Shown here one piece after another: positions 1 to 8,740 of a DNA stretch of 64,000 nucleotides. The DNA comes from Pyxidicoccus caerfyrddinensis (GTDB lineage: Bacteria > Myxococcota > Myxococcia > Myxococcales > Myxococcaceae). The notes beneath the pieces are model-generated. The model had not been told where the DNA came from. It worked only from the letters and a program-made list of their open reading frames with translations, and did not search any database. Position 1 is the stretch's first letter. Each line of letters begins with the position of its first letter. Where the stretch lies: positions 434,001-498,000 of the forward strand of contig NZ_JAAIYA010000004.1 of the NCBI RefSeq assembly GCF_010894405.1. Reading direction: 5' to 3'. Both the position numbers and the translations under genes were made by a program.

Positions 1-114
1 GCAGTCGCGGAGAAGGCCGCGGAGCTCGGCGCCCTGCTCAAGCGCTACGAGCAGGAGAAGCTGGCTCCGTGGCCCGGGACTTCGCGCGGCAGGGCCGCGA
101 GCGCCGTCGGGTGA
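1..114 (+). CDS. C-terminal end of a protein cut by the window edge
   Basis: Reading frame 1 is open from the first base and stops at TGA 112-114, leaving 37 residues of an alanine- and charge-rich C-terminus that includes ELGALLKRYEQEKLAPWPG. The codons have the strong third-position GC bias of genuine genes here. The visible part looks like a short helix followed by a basic tail. It is too short to assign; a sulfatase-type C-terminus is conceivable but not supported by any motif. A strong hairpin follows 28 bases downstream. Confidence 0.5.
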   Translation, partial: AVAEKAAELGALLKRYEQEKLAPWPGTSRGRAASAVG

Positions 115-141
115 GCGGCGCCTTGGGGTGAAAGGCCTCGT

Positions 142-176
142 CCAGGAGTTGCGTCAATTCTTCGCGCAACTTCTGG
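142..176. terminator. 12-bp stem-loop between two genes, possible terminator
   Basis: Bases 142-153 (CCAGGAGTTGCG) pair with 165-176 (CGCAACTTCTGG) through 12 base pairs with one G-T wobble, around an 11-base loop. It lies 28 bases after the stop of the partial gene and 43 bases before the start of the lipoprotein at 219. There is no T-run after it, so it could be a GC-type terminator, an RNA end-protecting structure or a 5' UTR element. Confidence 0.5.
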
Positions 177-218
177 ACGCCTCCCGGGTTCACGAGGGTT
201 TCCCGGAGGAATCACCGC

Positions 219-1253
219 ATGAAGCAACACGGAAGGACGAAGCTCATCTCGGCGTGCGGGCTGCTGGCCCTGGGCCTCATCGGCTGTGGGGCCACGGAGG
301 ACGCGCTCGAACCCATCGCGGACGCGCCCCAGGGCACGTCCCGTGCGGCCCTCACGGTGCACGAACAGGCCGCGCTGGACACGGCCAACAACTCGGAGAG
401 CTGCAAGCCGCTCGGGAACTTCTACTGGGAGATTGGCAATGGGGCGGGGTTGCTCTACGGCATCCCGCGAGGCAGCGGAGTGTCGGCCACGACGGTGATG
501 CCCATCGCGTCCGCGAGCAAGTGGCTGTACGTGGGGGCCTACGTGCAGTCCAGGGGGTACGCGAACCTCAGCACGGACGAGAAGAAGCGGCTCAACTTCA
601 CCAGCGGCTACATCGACGAGAACACCACCTTGTGTGGGGACGCCGGGACGACCGTCTCGGATTGCTACGGACCTGCCTACAAGAACGTCTCCTACCGCCC
701 GCTCCAGAATGGCCGGTACTTCTACAACGGCGGGCACATGCAGAAGCTGGCCCTGGACGATATCGGCGCGCGGAAGGGCACGGGCCTGGCGAGCGTCATG
801 GATTGGATCAACGCCCAGCTGGGAACCACGCTGCCGGAGTCCGACAGCGACGTCGCCGTGGCCGGGGGCTTCTCAGGCAGCGCGGCGCACTACCGCGTCT
901 TCCTGATGAAGCTGCTCAACAACCAATATGAGCTGTCCTCCAAGCTGACCGTGGACTCCGTTCCAGCGTGGCCGGGTGGCCCGAACGTGTCCTACACGCC
1001 ATGGACGACGGGACAGGCGTACTACGGGCTCGGACACTGGATTGAAGGTGAGACGCTCGGTGGCGTGTGGAGCGTGACGGGCCACTCCTCGGCGGGGGCG
1101 TTCGGCTTCTATCCCTGGGTGAACGCCGCCAGGAACCGGTACATGCTCCTGGCTCGCAGCCGCCAGCTCGGCGGGGAGGAGGAGGGCGAGAAGTCACGCG
1201 CCTGTGCCCAGACCATCCGCAAGGCCTACGAGCTGGGCGTGCCGCAGCCGTAG
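219..1253 (+). CDS. Lipoprotein serine hydrolase, beta-lactamase/penicillin-binding-protein-like
   Basis: This is a 344-residue exported lipoprotein: a basic N-terminus, a hydrophobic stretch and the lipobox LIGC near residue 23 indicate lipidation and outer-membrane or periplasmic placement. The motif IASASKW around residue 100 fits the S-x-x-K nucleophile/lysine motif of class C beta-lactamase and DD-peptidase-like serine hydrolases, and GHSSAGAFGFYPW near residue 290 could stand for the third (KTG-like) motif. A clear GGAGGA ribosome site lies just before ATG 219. Several cysteines (residues about 63, 135, 145) suggest disulfides in the periplasm. The substrate is unknown; resistance to beta-lactams cannot be claimed because the central Y-x-N motif is not obvious. 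Confidence 0.65.
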   Translation: MKQHGRTKLISACGLLALGLIGCGATEDALEPIADAPQGTSRAALTVHEQAALDTANNSESCKPLGNFYWEIGNGAGLLYGIPRGSGVSATTVMPIASASKWLYVGAYVQSRGYANLSTDEKKRLNFTSGYIDENTTLCGDAGTTVSDCYGPAYKNVSYRPLQNGRYFYNGGHMQKLALDDIGARKGTGLASVMDWINAQLGTTLPESDSDVAVAGGFSGSAAHYRVFLMKLLNNQYELSSKLTVDSVPAWPGGPNVSYTPWTTGQAYYGLGHWIEGETLGGVWSVTGHSSAGAFGFYPWVNAARNRYMLLARSRQLGGEEEGEKSRACAQTIRKAYELGVPQP

Positions 1254-1312
1254 CCGCCGAGGTCCCTCTCCTGCTCACGACGGTGGCTGCGCTCAGGGTG
1301 GCCCTCAGCGAG

Positions 1313-1720
1313 TCACATGCGGCTGAACCGGAAGTTCTGACCGTTGTTGTTGTTCCACGTCCGGTTTCCATACGCGTCGTCCACGTACACCGCGTACTCC
1401 ACCGGCGCGCTGTCGCTCACGTACAAGGTGGGCGTGCGCCAGAGCTCATCCTGCGACCCGTAGGCATTGGACTGGTTGTACTGCCAGGTCAGGTCGACCT
1501 GGTGAGTCGTGTGCCAGTTGTCATTCGTGTACACCATGCCCACCGAGTGGCCCGGTGCCACGGGCCAGACCCCCACCCTCACGGTGAGGTAGTACGAGTA
1601 GTAGCTCCCCCCGCTCGAGGTCGCCTGGGTCTCCGCCACCCAGACCTCCTCCGCCACGGCCAGGGTGGGCAGCATCAGGACGCACAGCACCGACAGCAAC
1701 CGCGCAAGACGCTTCGTCAT
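1313..1720 (-). CDS. Small secreted carbohydrate-binding-module-like protein
   Basis: This 135-residue protein starts with a Sec signal peptide (MTKRLARLLS then a hydrophobic run ending LAVAEE). The mature part reads as one beta-sandwich domain, with VYTNDNWHTTHQVDL and, at the end, TWNNNNGQNFRF. The W-x-NNN-x-x-NF ending is typical of starch/glycogen-binding modules of the CBM21/25/53 type. The start at 1720 is preferred over longer upstream frames because AGGGAG sits just before it and the signal peptide begins there. There is no catalytic domain, so it probably binds extracellular polysaccharide. It converges with the upstream lipoprotein gene across 59 bases. Confidence 0.7.
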   Translation of the reverse strand: MTKRLARLLSVLCVLMLPTLAVAEEVWVAETQATSSGGSYYSYYLTVRVGVWPVAPGHSVGMVYTNDNWHTTHQVDLTWQYNQSNAYGSQDELWRTPTLYVSDSAPVEYAVYVDDAYGNRTWNNNNGQNFRFSRM

Positions 1721-1992
1721 GGGACTCCCTCTTTCGTTTGATGAGCCTCCATCGTGAAAAGGTCCTCGCGAGCACGTCAAGGTGCCCAGGGGAGCAAGCG
1801 ACCCATGAGGTGGCGGTGCGCCACCGCGCTCACCTGGCGCCTGCGGCGGTAGACCCACGACTGCAACGCGCTCGGGCGCCAGGCCCCGGCCTGAAGAGAC
1901 GAGGGCGTTTGACTCGCCGGGCCGCTCCCCCGTCTACTTCCGGACGTGGCGCCTTCTGGCGCCCGCTTTCACCTCGAGAGGGGGAGCACACC

Positions 1993-2337
1993 ATGGGACT
2001 CAAGGACGCCATCCGGGAACTCGGCAATCAGGTGGATGACCTCAGCAAGCTGGAGGTCGTCACGTATACGGGCAAGGTGGACGTCGCCATCAACGCGGCG
2101 GGCGCCATCGACTGGGATGGGCTGAAGAAGGGCGCGAAGACGAACGGCGACGTGAAGCTGGTCGCGGCCACCCAGCTCAACTTCGACGGGGACAGCTACA
2201 CCTTCCAGACGAACGAGGACCTGCCGCGCATCGCCGAGCTGCTGGCGCTGCACCAGCAGGCCATCAACAGCAGCCTCCAGGCGCGCAAGGCCATCACCGA
2301 CTTCTTCGCCGACTCCATCAAGAACCTGGTGAAGTAG
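1993..2337 (+). CDS. Hypothetical protein, 114 residues
   Basis: The start ATG 1993 follows a GAGAGGGGGA ribosome site. The product is a small soluble alpha/beta protein beginning MGLKDAIRELGNQVDDLSKL, with no signal peptide or membrane span. The middle contains KVDVAINAAGAIDWDGLKKG and the last third is predominantly helical. I do not recognise a family. It lies nine bases before the 534-residue protein at 2347 on the same strand, so the two are probably co-transcribed and may act together. Confidence 0.6.
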   Translation: MGLKDAIRELGNQVDDLSKLEVVTYTGKVDVAINAAGAIDWDGLKKGAKTNGDVKLVAATQLNFDGDSYTFQTNEDLPRIAELLALHQQAINSSLQARKAITDFFADSIKNLVK

Positions 2338-2346
2338 TCCGCCGCC

Positions 2347-3951
2347 ATGCCTCCGCCGCCGGAGCTGGACACACTCAAGCTCGCGTTCACGGGGGCGCGG
2401 CAGCTGCCCGCCGCCACGCAGGGCGTCCAGCTCCAGGTGGGCGCGGATCGGCTGGAGGATGCCGCGCTGCTGGAGGAGAACCTCCGCCGACTCGAGGACG
2501 CGGCGGGCCTGTCCCCGCTGCCCCCGTCCGTAGCCCCGGTGCAGGCCCAGGAGGAGTACGCGCTGCGCGTCCGCGCGGTGCGCACGCGCCTGGACAGCCT
2601 GGGCTATGCGGACGTGGGGGACCTCGACAGCGGGAAGATGGACGTGAAGCTCCTCAAGGCGCTGCACCGCTTCCGGGAGGAGGCGGGGCTGCCCAGGAAC
2701 GTGGGAATCGACCCGCCCACCTGGGATGCGCTCCAGGAGCTCGTCGCGCTGGAGCCGCCCTTCAAGGTGGACCGCTGGGTGTCCCCCGAGGGCAAGCTCA
2801 ACCCCGTGCTGACGCGGGCCGTGCAGCTCCGGCTCACGGTGCTCGGGATGCGGGACAACAGGCCCGTGGACAGCACGGTGGACCAGTACACGACCATCCC
2901 CCTCGACCGTTTCCGAGCCGTCGTCTCCATGCTGGGGTTGGCGGACACGGTCAGCATCCAGGCGAAGGGACTCGAGGACCTCAGCAAGAACAGGCAGCTC
3001 ATCGCGCTGCTGTTCGACCATGACGTGCAGCTGGACGCGGTGGCCGAGGGCGGGGATGCGGTCAAGGATGCGCTCGAGGATGGCCTGGAGCTGAACGAGC
3101 GGACCGACTGGCCCTCGACGAAGCGCTACCTGCTGCGGCTCGTTCGCGCCGAGCTGTGGCTCAACGGCTACCCCATTGGCGACATCCGCGAGCCCGTACG
3201 GGAGAAGCCCATGCGGGAGTCGCTCCAGGTGCACTGGCAGCACGTGGCGCCCACGCCGCTGTCCGAAAGCGCGCTGCGCCAGGTCACGGACCGGCTGCGA
3301 CTCGAAACCCTCCAGGAGCTCTCGCGCCAGCAGCGCGAGCCCGAGGTGTCCCCCGAGGAGCTGGCCGCCTTCGTGAAGGCCAACGAGCCCGCGCTGCAGG
3401 ACTACTGGACGCGTGACGTGCCCAACTCCGGTTTCTTCCTCTGGGACGGGCTCCGCCGCGCCGCGCGGTGGCTGGGGCGCCAGGTGAAGCGGCTGGCCGA
3501 GGGCCTGGTGGATCTGGTGCGACGGGGCGTCGGCTACGCCGTCACGCTGGTGAAGAACGTCTTCCGCGCGCTCTTCCAGAAGGCCAACGAGGTGCTGACC
3601 ACCATCCGCAAGGCGGCCACCGCCTTCGTGGATGGCGTCGGCCTCTACCTGAAGGGCGAGCTGCGCGAGGGCACGCCGAACGTCCGCGCGGCCTGCCGCT
3701 TCCGGCCGGACGGCGACGCGGACCTGCTGGTGCTGGGCGACGACGGCATCGACGCCGCCAAGGGGGTGCTGAAGCGGATGGAGCGGGTGGGGCTCGCGCT
3801 CCAGCTCGCCGCGTCCGTGCTGTCCCTGGTGATAGGGCTGGTGGCCTCGGCGGCGCGGGGGCTCATCGGCTGGATTTCCCTCATCGCCCAGCTCGTCCGG
3901 GTCGGGCCGCAGCTGCGCGACCAGGTCCTCGCGCTCGCGGCGCTGGCGTGA
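2347..3951 (+). CDS. Hypothetical protein with a peptidoglycan-binding-like region and C-terminal hydrophobic segment
   Basis: This is a 534-residue protein without a signal peptide. Around residues 75-135 a sequence with RTRLDSLGYADVGDLDSG, then FREEAGLP and IDPPTWDAL, resembles the PG_binding_1 three-helix fold (RLxxLGY, Fq..aGL.vdG). A second, weaker copy may lie near residues 145-200 (RAVQLRLTVLGM). From about residue 490 there is a long hydrophobic stretch (ASVLSLVIGLVASAARGLIG) that could insert into a membrane. It follows the small gene at 1993 closely. A secreted effector or cell-envelope role is possible, but no catalytic motif is visible. Confidence 0.6.
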   Translation: MPPPPELDTLKLAFTGARQLPAATQGVQLQVGADRLEDAALLEENLRRLEDAAGLSPLPPSVAPVQAQEEYALRVRAVRTRLDSLGYADVGDLDSGKMDVKLLKALHRFREEAGLPRNVGIDPPTWDALQELVALEPPFKVDRWVSPEGKLNPVLTRAVQLRLTVLGMRDNRPVDSTVDQYTTIPLDRFRAVVSMLGLADTVSIQAKGLEDLSKNRQLIALLFDHDVQLDAVAEGGDAVKDALEDGLELNERTDWPSTKRYLLRLVRAELWLNGYPIGDIREPVREKPMRESLQVHWQHVAPTPLSESALRQVTDRLRLETLQELSRQQREPEVSPEELAAFVKANEPALQDYWTRDVPNSGFFLWDGLRRAARWLGRQVKRLAEGLVDLVRRGVGYAVTLVKNVFRALFQKANEVLTTIRKAATAFVDGVGLYLKGELREGTPNVRAACRFRPDGDADLLVLGDDGIDAAKGVLKRMERVGLALQLAASVLSLVIGLVASAARGLIGWISLIAQLVRVGPQLRDQVLALAALA

Positions 3952-4132
3952 GGGCCAGAGGCTTTCCGCGGGCTCGCACACGGAGTCTGAGAAGGACAGG
4001 ACTGGCCGCTCTGCCACTTGCGCTGCGTGGGATTCAGCAGGGACAACCTGTACTTCACGGGGGACCGAGCGGGCGGCGCTGTCTGGTATGGCTTCCTCCG
4101 CCCATTGTTGGAACGAGGGGGCGCAGCCCGCC

Positions 4133-6655
4133 ATGCCGTATCCCAGGTCAGTCCGTGTGTTGTCGTGCCTGCTGTTCGCCGCCCTGTCGCTCGCGGCGGG
4201 CTGCAAGGACGAGCCCCGCCCCTATTACCCGGGGCTCTTCGAGTGCGGCAGGCTCACCTGCCCCGAAGGTGAGACATGTCAGGACCTCACCAGCGTCGTC
4301 CCCACCTGCGTCTCGAATCCCGCCCAGACGCTGGTGCGGATTGCGCTTCCCGCCAGCTTCATCCCGCTGCCGACCACCGGCGCTCCGGTCGAGGGCACCA
4401 CCCTCGAGTCAGGCGGATTCCGCACGAGCAGCGTCTACTTCGACTTCGAGGCCACGGGGCAACACCTCTACCAGCTGACCGGCACGTGCCGGGACATGTA
4501 CGGCTGCAGCGTGTTGATGGCGGATGCGGAGGGCCTCTCCTTCCATGAGGCCTCGTCGTATGTCTCCAACGGCGTCGAGCAACTCGACGTCCGCTTCCGG
4601 CCCGTTCGGGCGGGGCGCTACGTCATCGCGCTGGCAGCCCACAGTGGGGAGTCCGCGGGCCACTACTCGCTCCAGCTCCAGCCCCTGCCGGACGACCATG
4701 GGGACATCGCGGAGTCGGCCACGCCCATCAGCGGCGATGACGCCACCTTCGAGGGCGTCCTCCAGGCCACGTCGGACCGCGACGTCTTCGCCTTCCACGC
4801 GGAGGCGGGGCAGCGGCTCGTGGTGGCCTGCACCCAGGAGGGAGGTGGCGGAGCCTACCTCCAGCGGACCGTCTCCGGCGCCTCGGGCGAGCTCTCGATG
4901 GAAGGGTCGGAGGTGGACCCCACCTACCTGACGACCGGGTCCGGGCCGCACTTCATCACCCTGTCCACCCCTTCGCTGGGGGACGGGCCCTTCAGTTTCC
5001 AGTACAGCTGCCGCTTGCGGAACGTCACCCATGACGACCACGGCGACACGGCGGCGGAGGCGACTCCGCTGGGAACCTCCGCCCTGGAGGAGGGCTGGTT
5101 CGAGGCGCCTGACGATGTCGACGTCTTCCAGGCGGAGCTCGCCCCGAAGGCCTACTACCTGCTGGGCTGCGAGGCCCCGGCGGGCCGGCAGTGCACGGTC
5201 CGCGTCGTCGCGCCCTCCGGCGCGGTGCTGCAGCGCTTCACCCCCTCTGAACCGGCCATCTACGTCTCCAGCGAGGCCGGAGTGCACACCGTGGAGCTCC
5301 GCGGCAGCGGGGTCCATGACTACCGGCTCCGGTTCAATCTGGGCGGCGTGGACGAGCATGGGGACACCCCCGAGCAGGCCACCCCGATTCAGGCCGGGTC
5401 CACCCTCCAGGGCGAGTTCCATGGGCCCGGCGACGTGGACGTCTTCGCCCTCGACGCCCTGGTGGCCCACGGCTACCGCTTCACCTGCACCAGCCGCGCA
5501 GGCGCCGGCTACCCGCTGAACCTGGTGATGCGGAGCGCGGACGGAGAGGTCGTCTCCTCCCCGCCCAACCACACGCCCGCGGAGGTGCTGGCTCCGGCGG
5601 CGGGGCGCTACTCCGTCCAGGTCCAGGGCCTGACTCGCGCGCTCGTACCCCACCCCTACTCCTGTACGCTGGAAGACCGCGGACCGGATGCCCACGGCAA
5701 CATCCTGGCGCAGGCCACGCCCATCACCCTCCCGGTGAAGCTCGGCGGGCGCGTGGAGACGTCGCAGGACGCGGACGTCTTCACCTTCACCGCCGAGGCC
5801 GGGCAGTTCATCCTCGCCCGGCTGGGTGTCCCCCCGTCGGACGCCTCGCGGGACGAGGTGCGGCTCCTGGACGCGAGCGGGCAGGTGCTGGCGAGCGCCC
5901 AGACTCCGTCCGCGCTGCTCTCCCACCGCCTGGCGACGTCCGGCACCTTCTTCCTCGAGGTGCGGGGCGCCGCCAACGACTTCACCTTCGAGGCGGAGAA
6001 CCTGGGCTTCGACGACCACGGAGACACGCTGGAGACCGCGACGCCGCTGACGCAGGGAGTGACAGTCAGCGGCCGGGGACAGAGCACCCAGGACCGGGAC
6101 GTCTTCTCCCTGCCGGCAGAGCCGGGGCGGTTCTACCGGTTCGTCTGCGTGCCCGAGGTGGGCAACAACATCGGCGAGTGCAACGTCACCCTGCTGAATG
6201 GACACCGGATGGGCTGGGACGTGAAGTCCCCCCTGCGGCACGGCTTCCTCTTCGACGTCTCGGTCTCCGGCACGGTGGGCCTCGCCATCGACGGGCTCGA
6301 GACGTACACGGTCCGGCTAGAGGAGGCGGTGCTCGACGACCATTCATGGCAGGCCGCGCAGGCCACGCCGCTCACGCTCGGCAGCGCCATGGCGGGAGTC
6401 CTCGAGGCGGCCATCGACGAGGACGTCTTCGTCGTCACGCTCCAGAAAGATGCGGGGTACCGCCTGCGGGTGGACGCGACCTTCTTCATCCGGTACTCGG
6501 CGGTGGACGCGCTCACGGGGCTCCCCGTTCCCCCGAACAACGGCATCACGCTCACGCCCCAGACCACCGGGCCGGTCCTCATCCGCATGTCGCCGGACTC
6601 CCTGCAGGGTTCCCCGCACCTCGGTCCCTACGAGCTGCGTGTCGACAGCTTGTGA
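4133..6655 (+). CDS. Large repeat lipoprotein with PPC-like domains
   Basis: This is an 840-residue lipoprotein: a signal peptide with lipobox LAAGC near residue 23 and a short cysteine-rich head (CKDE, CGRLTCPEGETCQD). After this come about seven repeats of roughly 90-100 residues, each opening with D-D/E-H-G-D-T/I, then ATP(I/L), a Gly-x-Leu strand and DVF, as in DDHGDTAAEATPLG and DEHGDTPEQATPIQ. This spacing matches bacterial pre-peptidase C-terminal (PPC) beta-sandwich domains. No enzyme domain is attached. The start at 4133 gives a correct signal peptide, whereas the longer frame adds an unlikely leader. It is probably a surface or outer-membrane adhesive or binding protein. Confidence 0.75.
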   Translation: MPYPRSVRVLSCLLFAALSLAAGCKDEPRPYYPGLFECGRLTCPEGETCQDLTSVVPTCVSNPAQTLVRIALPASFIPLPTTGAPVEGTTLESGGFRTSSVYFDFEATGQHLYQLTGTCRDMYGCSVLMADAEGLSFHEASSYVSNGVEQLDVRFRPVRAGRYVIALAAHSGESAGHYSLQLQPLPDDHGDIAESATPISGDDATFEGVLQATSDRDVFAFHAEAGQRLVVACTQEGGGGAYLQRTVSGASGELSMEGSEVDPTYLTTGSGPHFITLSTPSLGDGPFSFQYSCRLRNVTHDDHGDTAAEATPLGTSALEEGWFEAPDDVDVFQAELAPKAYYLLGCEAPAGRQCTVRVVAPSGAVLQRFTPSEPAIYVSSEAGVHTVELRGSGVHDYRLRFNLGGVDEHGDTPEQATPIQAGSTLQGEFHGPGDVDVFALDALVAHGYRFTCTSRAGAGYPLNLVMRSADGEVVSSPPNHTPAEVLAPAAGRYSVQVQGLTRALVPHPYSCTLEDRGPDAHGNILAQATPITLPVKLGGRVETSQDADVFTFTAEAGQFILARLGVPPSDASRDEVRLLDASGQVLASAQTPSALLSHRLATSGTFFLEVRGAANDFTFEAENLGFDDHGDTLETATPLTQGVTVSGRGQSTQDRDVFSLPAEPGRFYRFVCVPEVGNNIGECNVTLLNGHRMGWDVKSPLRHGFLFDVSVSGTVGLAIDGLETYTVRLEEAVLDDHSWQAAQATPLTLGSAMAGVLEAAIDEDVFVVTLQKDAGYRLRVDATFFIRYSAVDALTGLPVPPNNGITLTPQTTGPVLIRMSPDSLQGSPHLGPYELRVDSL

Positions 6656-6696
6656 AGATGGACGCGGGCCTGCTGCGAGCCAAGGAGAATCCCAAG

Positions 6697-7689
6697 ATGC
6701 ATGCACCTCGGCCGCTCGGTGAGTTCCAGTTCGGCGAGTTCGTCGCCGGCTTCTGGCTCTTCACCCATCAGCGCCGCGTCCACCTCGGCGTGTTCGACCG
6801 CGATCGCCGCGAGTTCCGCGACACCCTGACGTTCGCGCGCCTCGAAGCCGATGGGCAGGCCACGCCCTTGCGGCGCATCGAGAACGAGGAGTCGAGCCTT
6901 CGTGCCGTCGATGCGCGTGTCGTCGGTCCGGACATGCGCTTCGTGCTCGAGCTCAATCTGGGCGTTCCGCTGCAGCTGACCCGCACGGCCCTCGAACCGT
7001 TGCTCGATCCCGCCGGGCCGCCGACGACGTTCAGTCCCGCTCATCCGATTGGTCCCTGGCCGCAACTGGACGCGCGCATCCATCTCGACGTCGGTGAGCA
7101 ATGGAACGTGGCGGACAGCCTGGGGCCGAAGCAATGGTTGTTCAATCCACGCTTCTCGCCGGGCGCTCCGACGGCGTCGATGAGCGTCAACACCGCCGAT
7201 GGCCAGACCCTGCTGCTGACCGATGAGGGCGCGCCAGCCGGCCTGCTGTCCGACGCGGCGCTGCCACAGTGGTGGGACCGCCCTGCGCTGCGCGTCGTCG
7301 CGTTTCAACGCATGGCCGGGCCCTACCGGCCGTTCTGGGCGCTGTCGCGCTATTCAGCACCAAAGCTGATTCCTCCCAGCGAACTGTGGGTGGTCGATGC
7401 CAGCACCGCGCCGCGCAGTCTCTCGGCCGAGTGCAAGCTCGGCTCGGTGATCGGCTTCGCACTCGCGGATGGCCCGCGCGGCGAGCCCTGGCTGCTGGCG
7501 CTGACACGCGCCAGGGCCGGCGTGGTCATCAGTGCGCTGGCACGCACCGCCAAGGGCTGGGCGATGGTCCACGAATGGCCCGTCGACGCACTGGCGACGC
7601 GTATCGTGGCCCTGTGGCACGACGACGCCTGGCACATCGTGCTGGGCCATGGCGAGCCGGCCACCTCGCTGCACTACCTGCGTCGGTGA
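6697..7689 (+). CDS. Hypothetical protein, 330 residues, atypical composition
   Basis: The start ATG 6697 follows AAGGAG at the correct distance, which favours it over the ATG at 6658. The product is soluble, rich in Trp (WPQLDARIHLDVGEQWNVAD, LPQWWDRP, ELWVVDAS) and probably made of beta-strands. The C-terminus ends WHDDAWHIVLGHGE. I see no known catalytic motif and recognise no family. Codon choice is more even than in the neighbours (many CGT, TCG, GTC and CTG-CTG runs; fewer C-ending runs), which hints at acquisition from another proteobacterium. It lies 41 bases after the PPC lipoprotein. Confidence 0.6.
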   Translation: MHAPRPLGEFQFGEFVAGFWLFTHQRRVHLGVFDRDRREFRDTLTFARLEADGQATPLRRIENEESSLRAVDARVVGPDMRFVLELNLGVPLQLTRTALEPLLDPAGPPTTFSPAHPIGPWPQLDARIHLDVGEQWNVADSLGPKQWLFNPRFSPGAPTASMSVNTADGQTLLLTDEGAPAGLLSDAALPQWWDRPALRVVAFQRMAGPYRPFWALSRYSAPKLIPPSELWVVDASTAPRSLSAECKLGSVIGFALADGPRGEPWLLALTRARAGVVISALARTAKGWAMVHEWPVDALATRIVALWHDDAWHIVLGHGEPATSLHYLRR

Positions 7690-7743
7690 CCGGCACCCGA
7701 ACGCTCAGGGGCTTCATCGAGGGTAGTGGTGCGTGAAACCCGG

Positions 7744-8700
7744 TCAGGCGGGCAGCTGTTTCAAGAAGGCCAGCAGCGCGGCGTTCACTTCGGCGGCGCG
7801 CTCCTGCTGAATCCAGTGGCCCGCACCCGGAATGACGCGCACGTCTTTTAGATTGGGCACCAGTGGCTTCATCAGGTCCACCGGGGCGAAGGCGCGCCCC
7901 GGGTCCTGCTCTCCGATGATGAAGAGCGCGGGCTGCTCGATTTTCGCCGTCGCGAGCTCGGGCAGTTCCTCCCAGTCGCGGTCCATGTTGCGGTAGCGAT
8001 TGAGCCCTCCACGGAAGCCGCTGCCGGCGAGTTCCTTCGTGAAGTGCGCGAGGTCGTCCTCCGTGAGCCAGTCGGGCAGCGTGGCGGGGGCGTCCACGCC
8101 CGTGAGGAAGCCATCGCCCTGCTTCCTGTTCCGCACGGCCTCGGCCGTCGTATCGAAGCCGGGGACACCGGCGAGCGTCGTGCGCAGCGTCCTCGGGATG
8201 TCCGCTTCGAGCTCCGCCTCGGCGACGCCGGGCTCCTGGAAGTAGAGGATGTAGAACCACCCCTCTCCGAACGCGGCCTTGAAGAGCTGCGTCGGCGGCA
8301 TGGGCGGGCGGCCGAGGTGCGGGACGCTCATCCCGACGACGGCGCGATAGCGCTCAGGATGAAGCGCGGCACTGTTCCACGCCATCGCCGCGCCCCAGTC
8401 GTGGCCGACGACGACAGCGGTCTTCTCGCCGAGGGCATCGAGCAGGCCCGTGAAGTCGGCGAGCAGGTGCTTCATGCTGTACGCCTCGACGGGCCACGGC
8501 TTGTCGCTCTGGCCGTAGCCCCGAACGTCGGGCGCCACGGCGTGGTAGCCGGCGGAGGCCAGCGCGGTGAGCTGGTGGCGCCACGAGTACCAGGACTCCG
8601 GCCAGCCGTGGAGGAGCAGCACCAGCGGACCTTCACCGGCCTCTGCGATGTGGAGGTGGATGCCGTTCGTCTTGACGGTGCGGTGTGTAATGACAGACAT
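7744..8700 (-). CDS. Alpha/beta hydrolase, epoxide-hydrolase-like
   Basis: This 318-residue cytosolic protein has the full set of soluble epoxide hydrolase signatures. HGWPESWYSW near residue 35 forms the oxyanion hole, VVGHDWGAAMAW near residue 105 carries the nucleophilic Asp, and GAGHWIQQE near the end carries the catalytic His. The cap domain lies between about residues 140 and 240. The family opens epoxides to diols; haloalkane dehalogenases share the fold but usually have other residues next to the nucleophile. It starts four bases after the stop of the metallopeptidase gene at 8705-9487, so the two form an operon. A copy of the dispersed repeat overlaps this junction. Confidence 0.85.
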   Translation of the reverse strand: MSVITHRTVKTNGIHLHIAEAGEGPLVLLLHGWPESWYSWRHQLTALASAGYHAVAPDVRGYGQSDKPWPVEAYSMKHLLADFTGLLDALGEKTAVVVGHDWGAAMAWNSAALHPERYRAVVGMSVPHLGRPPMPPTQLFKAAFGEGWFYILYFQEPGVAEAELEADIPRTLRTTLAGVPGFDTTAEAVRNRKQGDGFLTGVDAPATLPDWLTEDDLAHFTKELAGSGFRGGLNRYRNMDRDWEELPELATAKIEQPALFIIGEQDPGRAFAPVDLMKPLVPNLKDVRVIPGAGHWIQQERAAEVNAALLAFLKQLPA

Positions 8701-8740
8701 GGAGTCACGGCCCTCCGAAGCTGGAGGTGGCCGTGCCGGC
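8698..8740 (-). repeat. Dispersed hairpin repeat, copy A
   Basis: On the plus strand the core reads CCTCCGAAGCTGGAGG, with flanking ACGG and CCGT arms: an inner 5-bp stem (CCTCC/GGAGG) around a 6-base loop and an outer 4-bp stem. Two related copies lie at 12632-12662 and 20162-20197. On the minus strand this copy supplies the last codons of the metallopeptidase (TSSFGGP then stop) and reaches the start of the hydrolase gene. Confidence 0.65.

Noticed and set aside
45..737. Long minus-strand frame opposite the serine-hydrolase lipoprotein
   Set aside because: Low-complexity Arg/Pro/Val composition and full overlap with a gene that has a signal peptide and ribosome site; a GC shadow frame.
1969..4206. 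745-residue minus-strand frame
   Set aside because: Antisense to two plausible plus-strand genes, rich in Arg/His/Gln/Leu runs with no domain; shadow frame.
4409..6241. 610-residue minus-strand frame opposite the PPC lipoprotein
   Set aside because: Its apparent repeats mirror the repeats of the true gene on the other strand.
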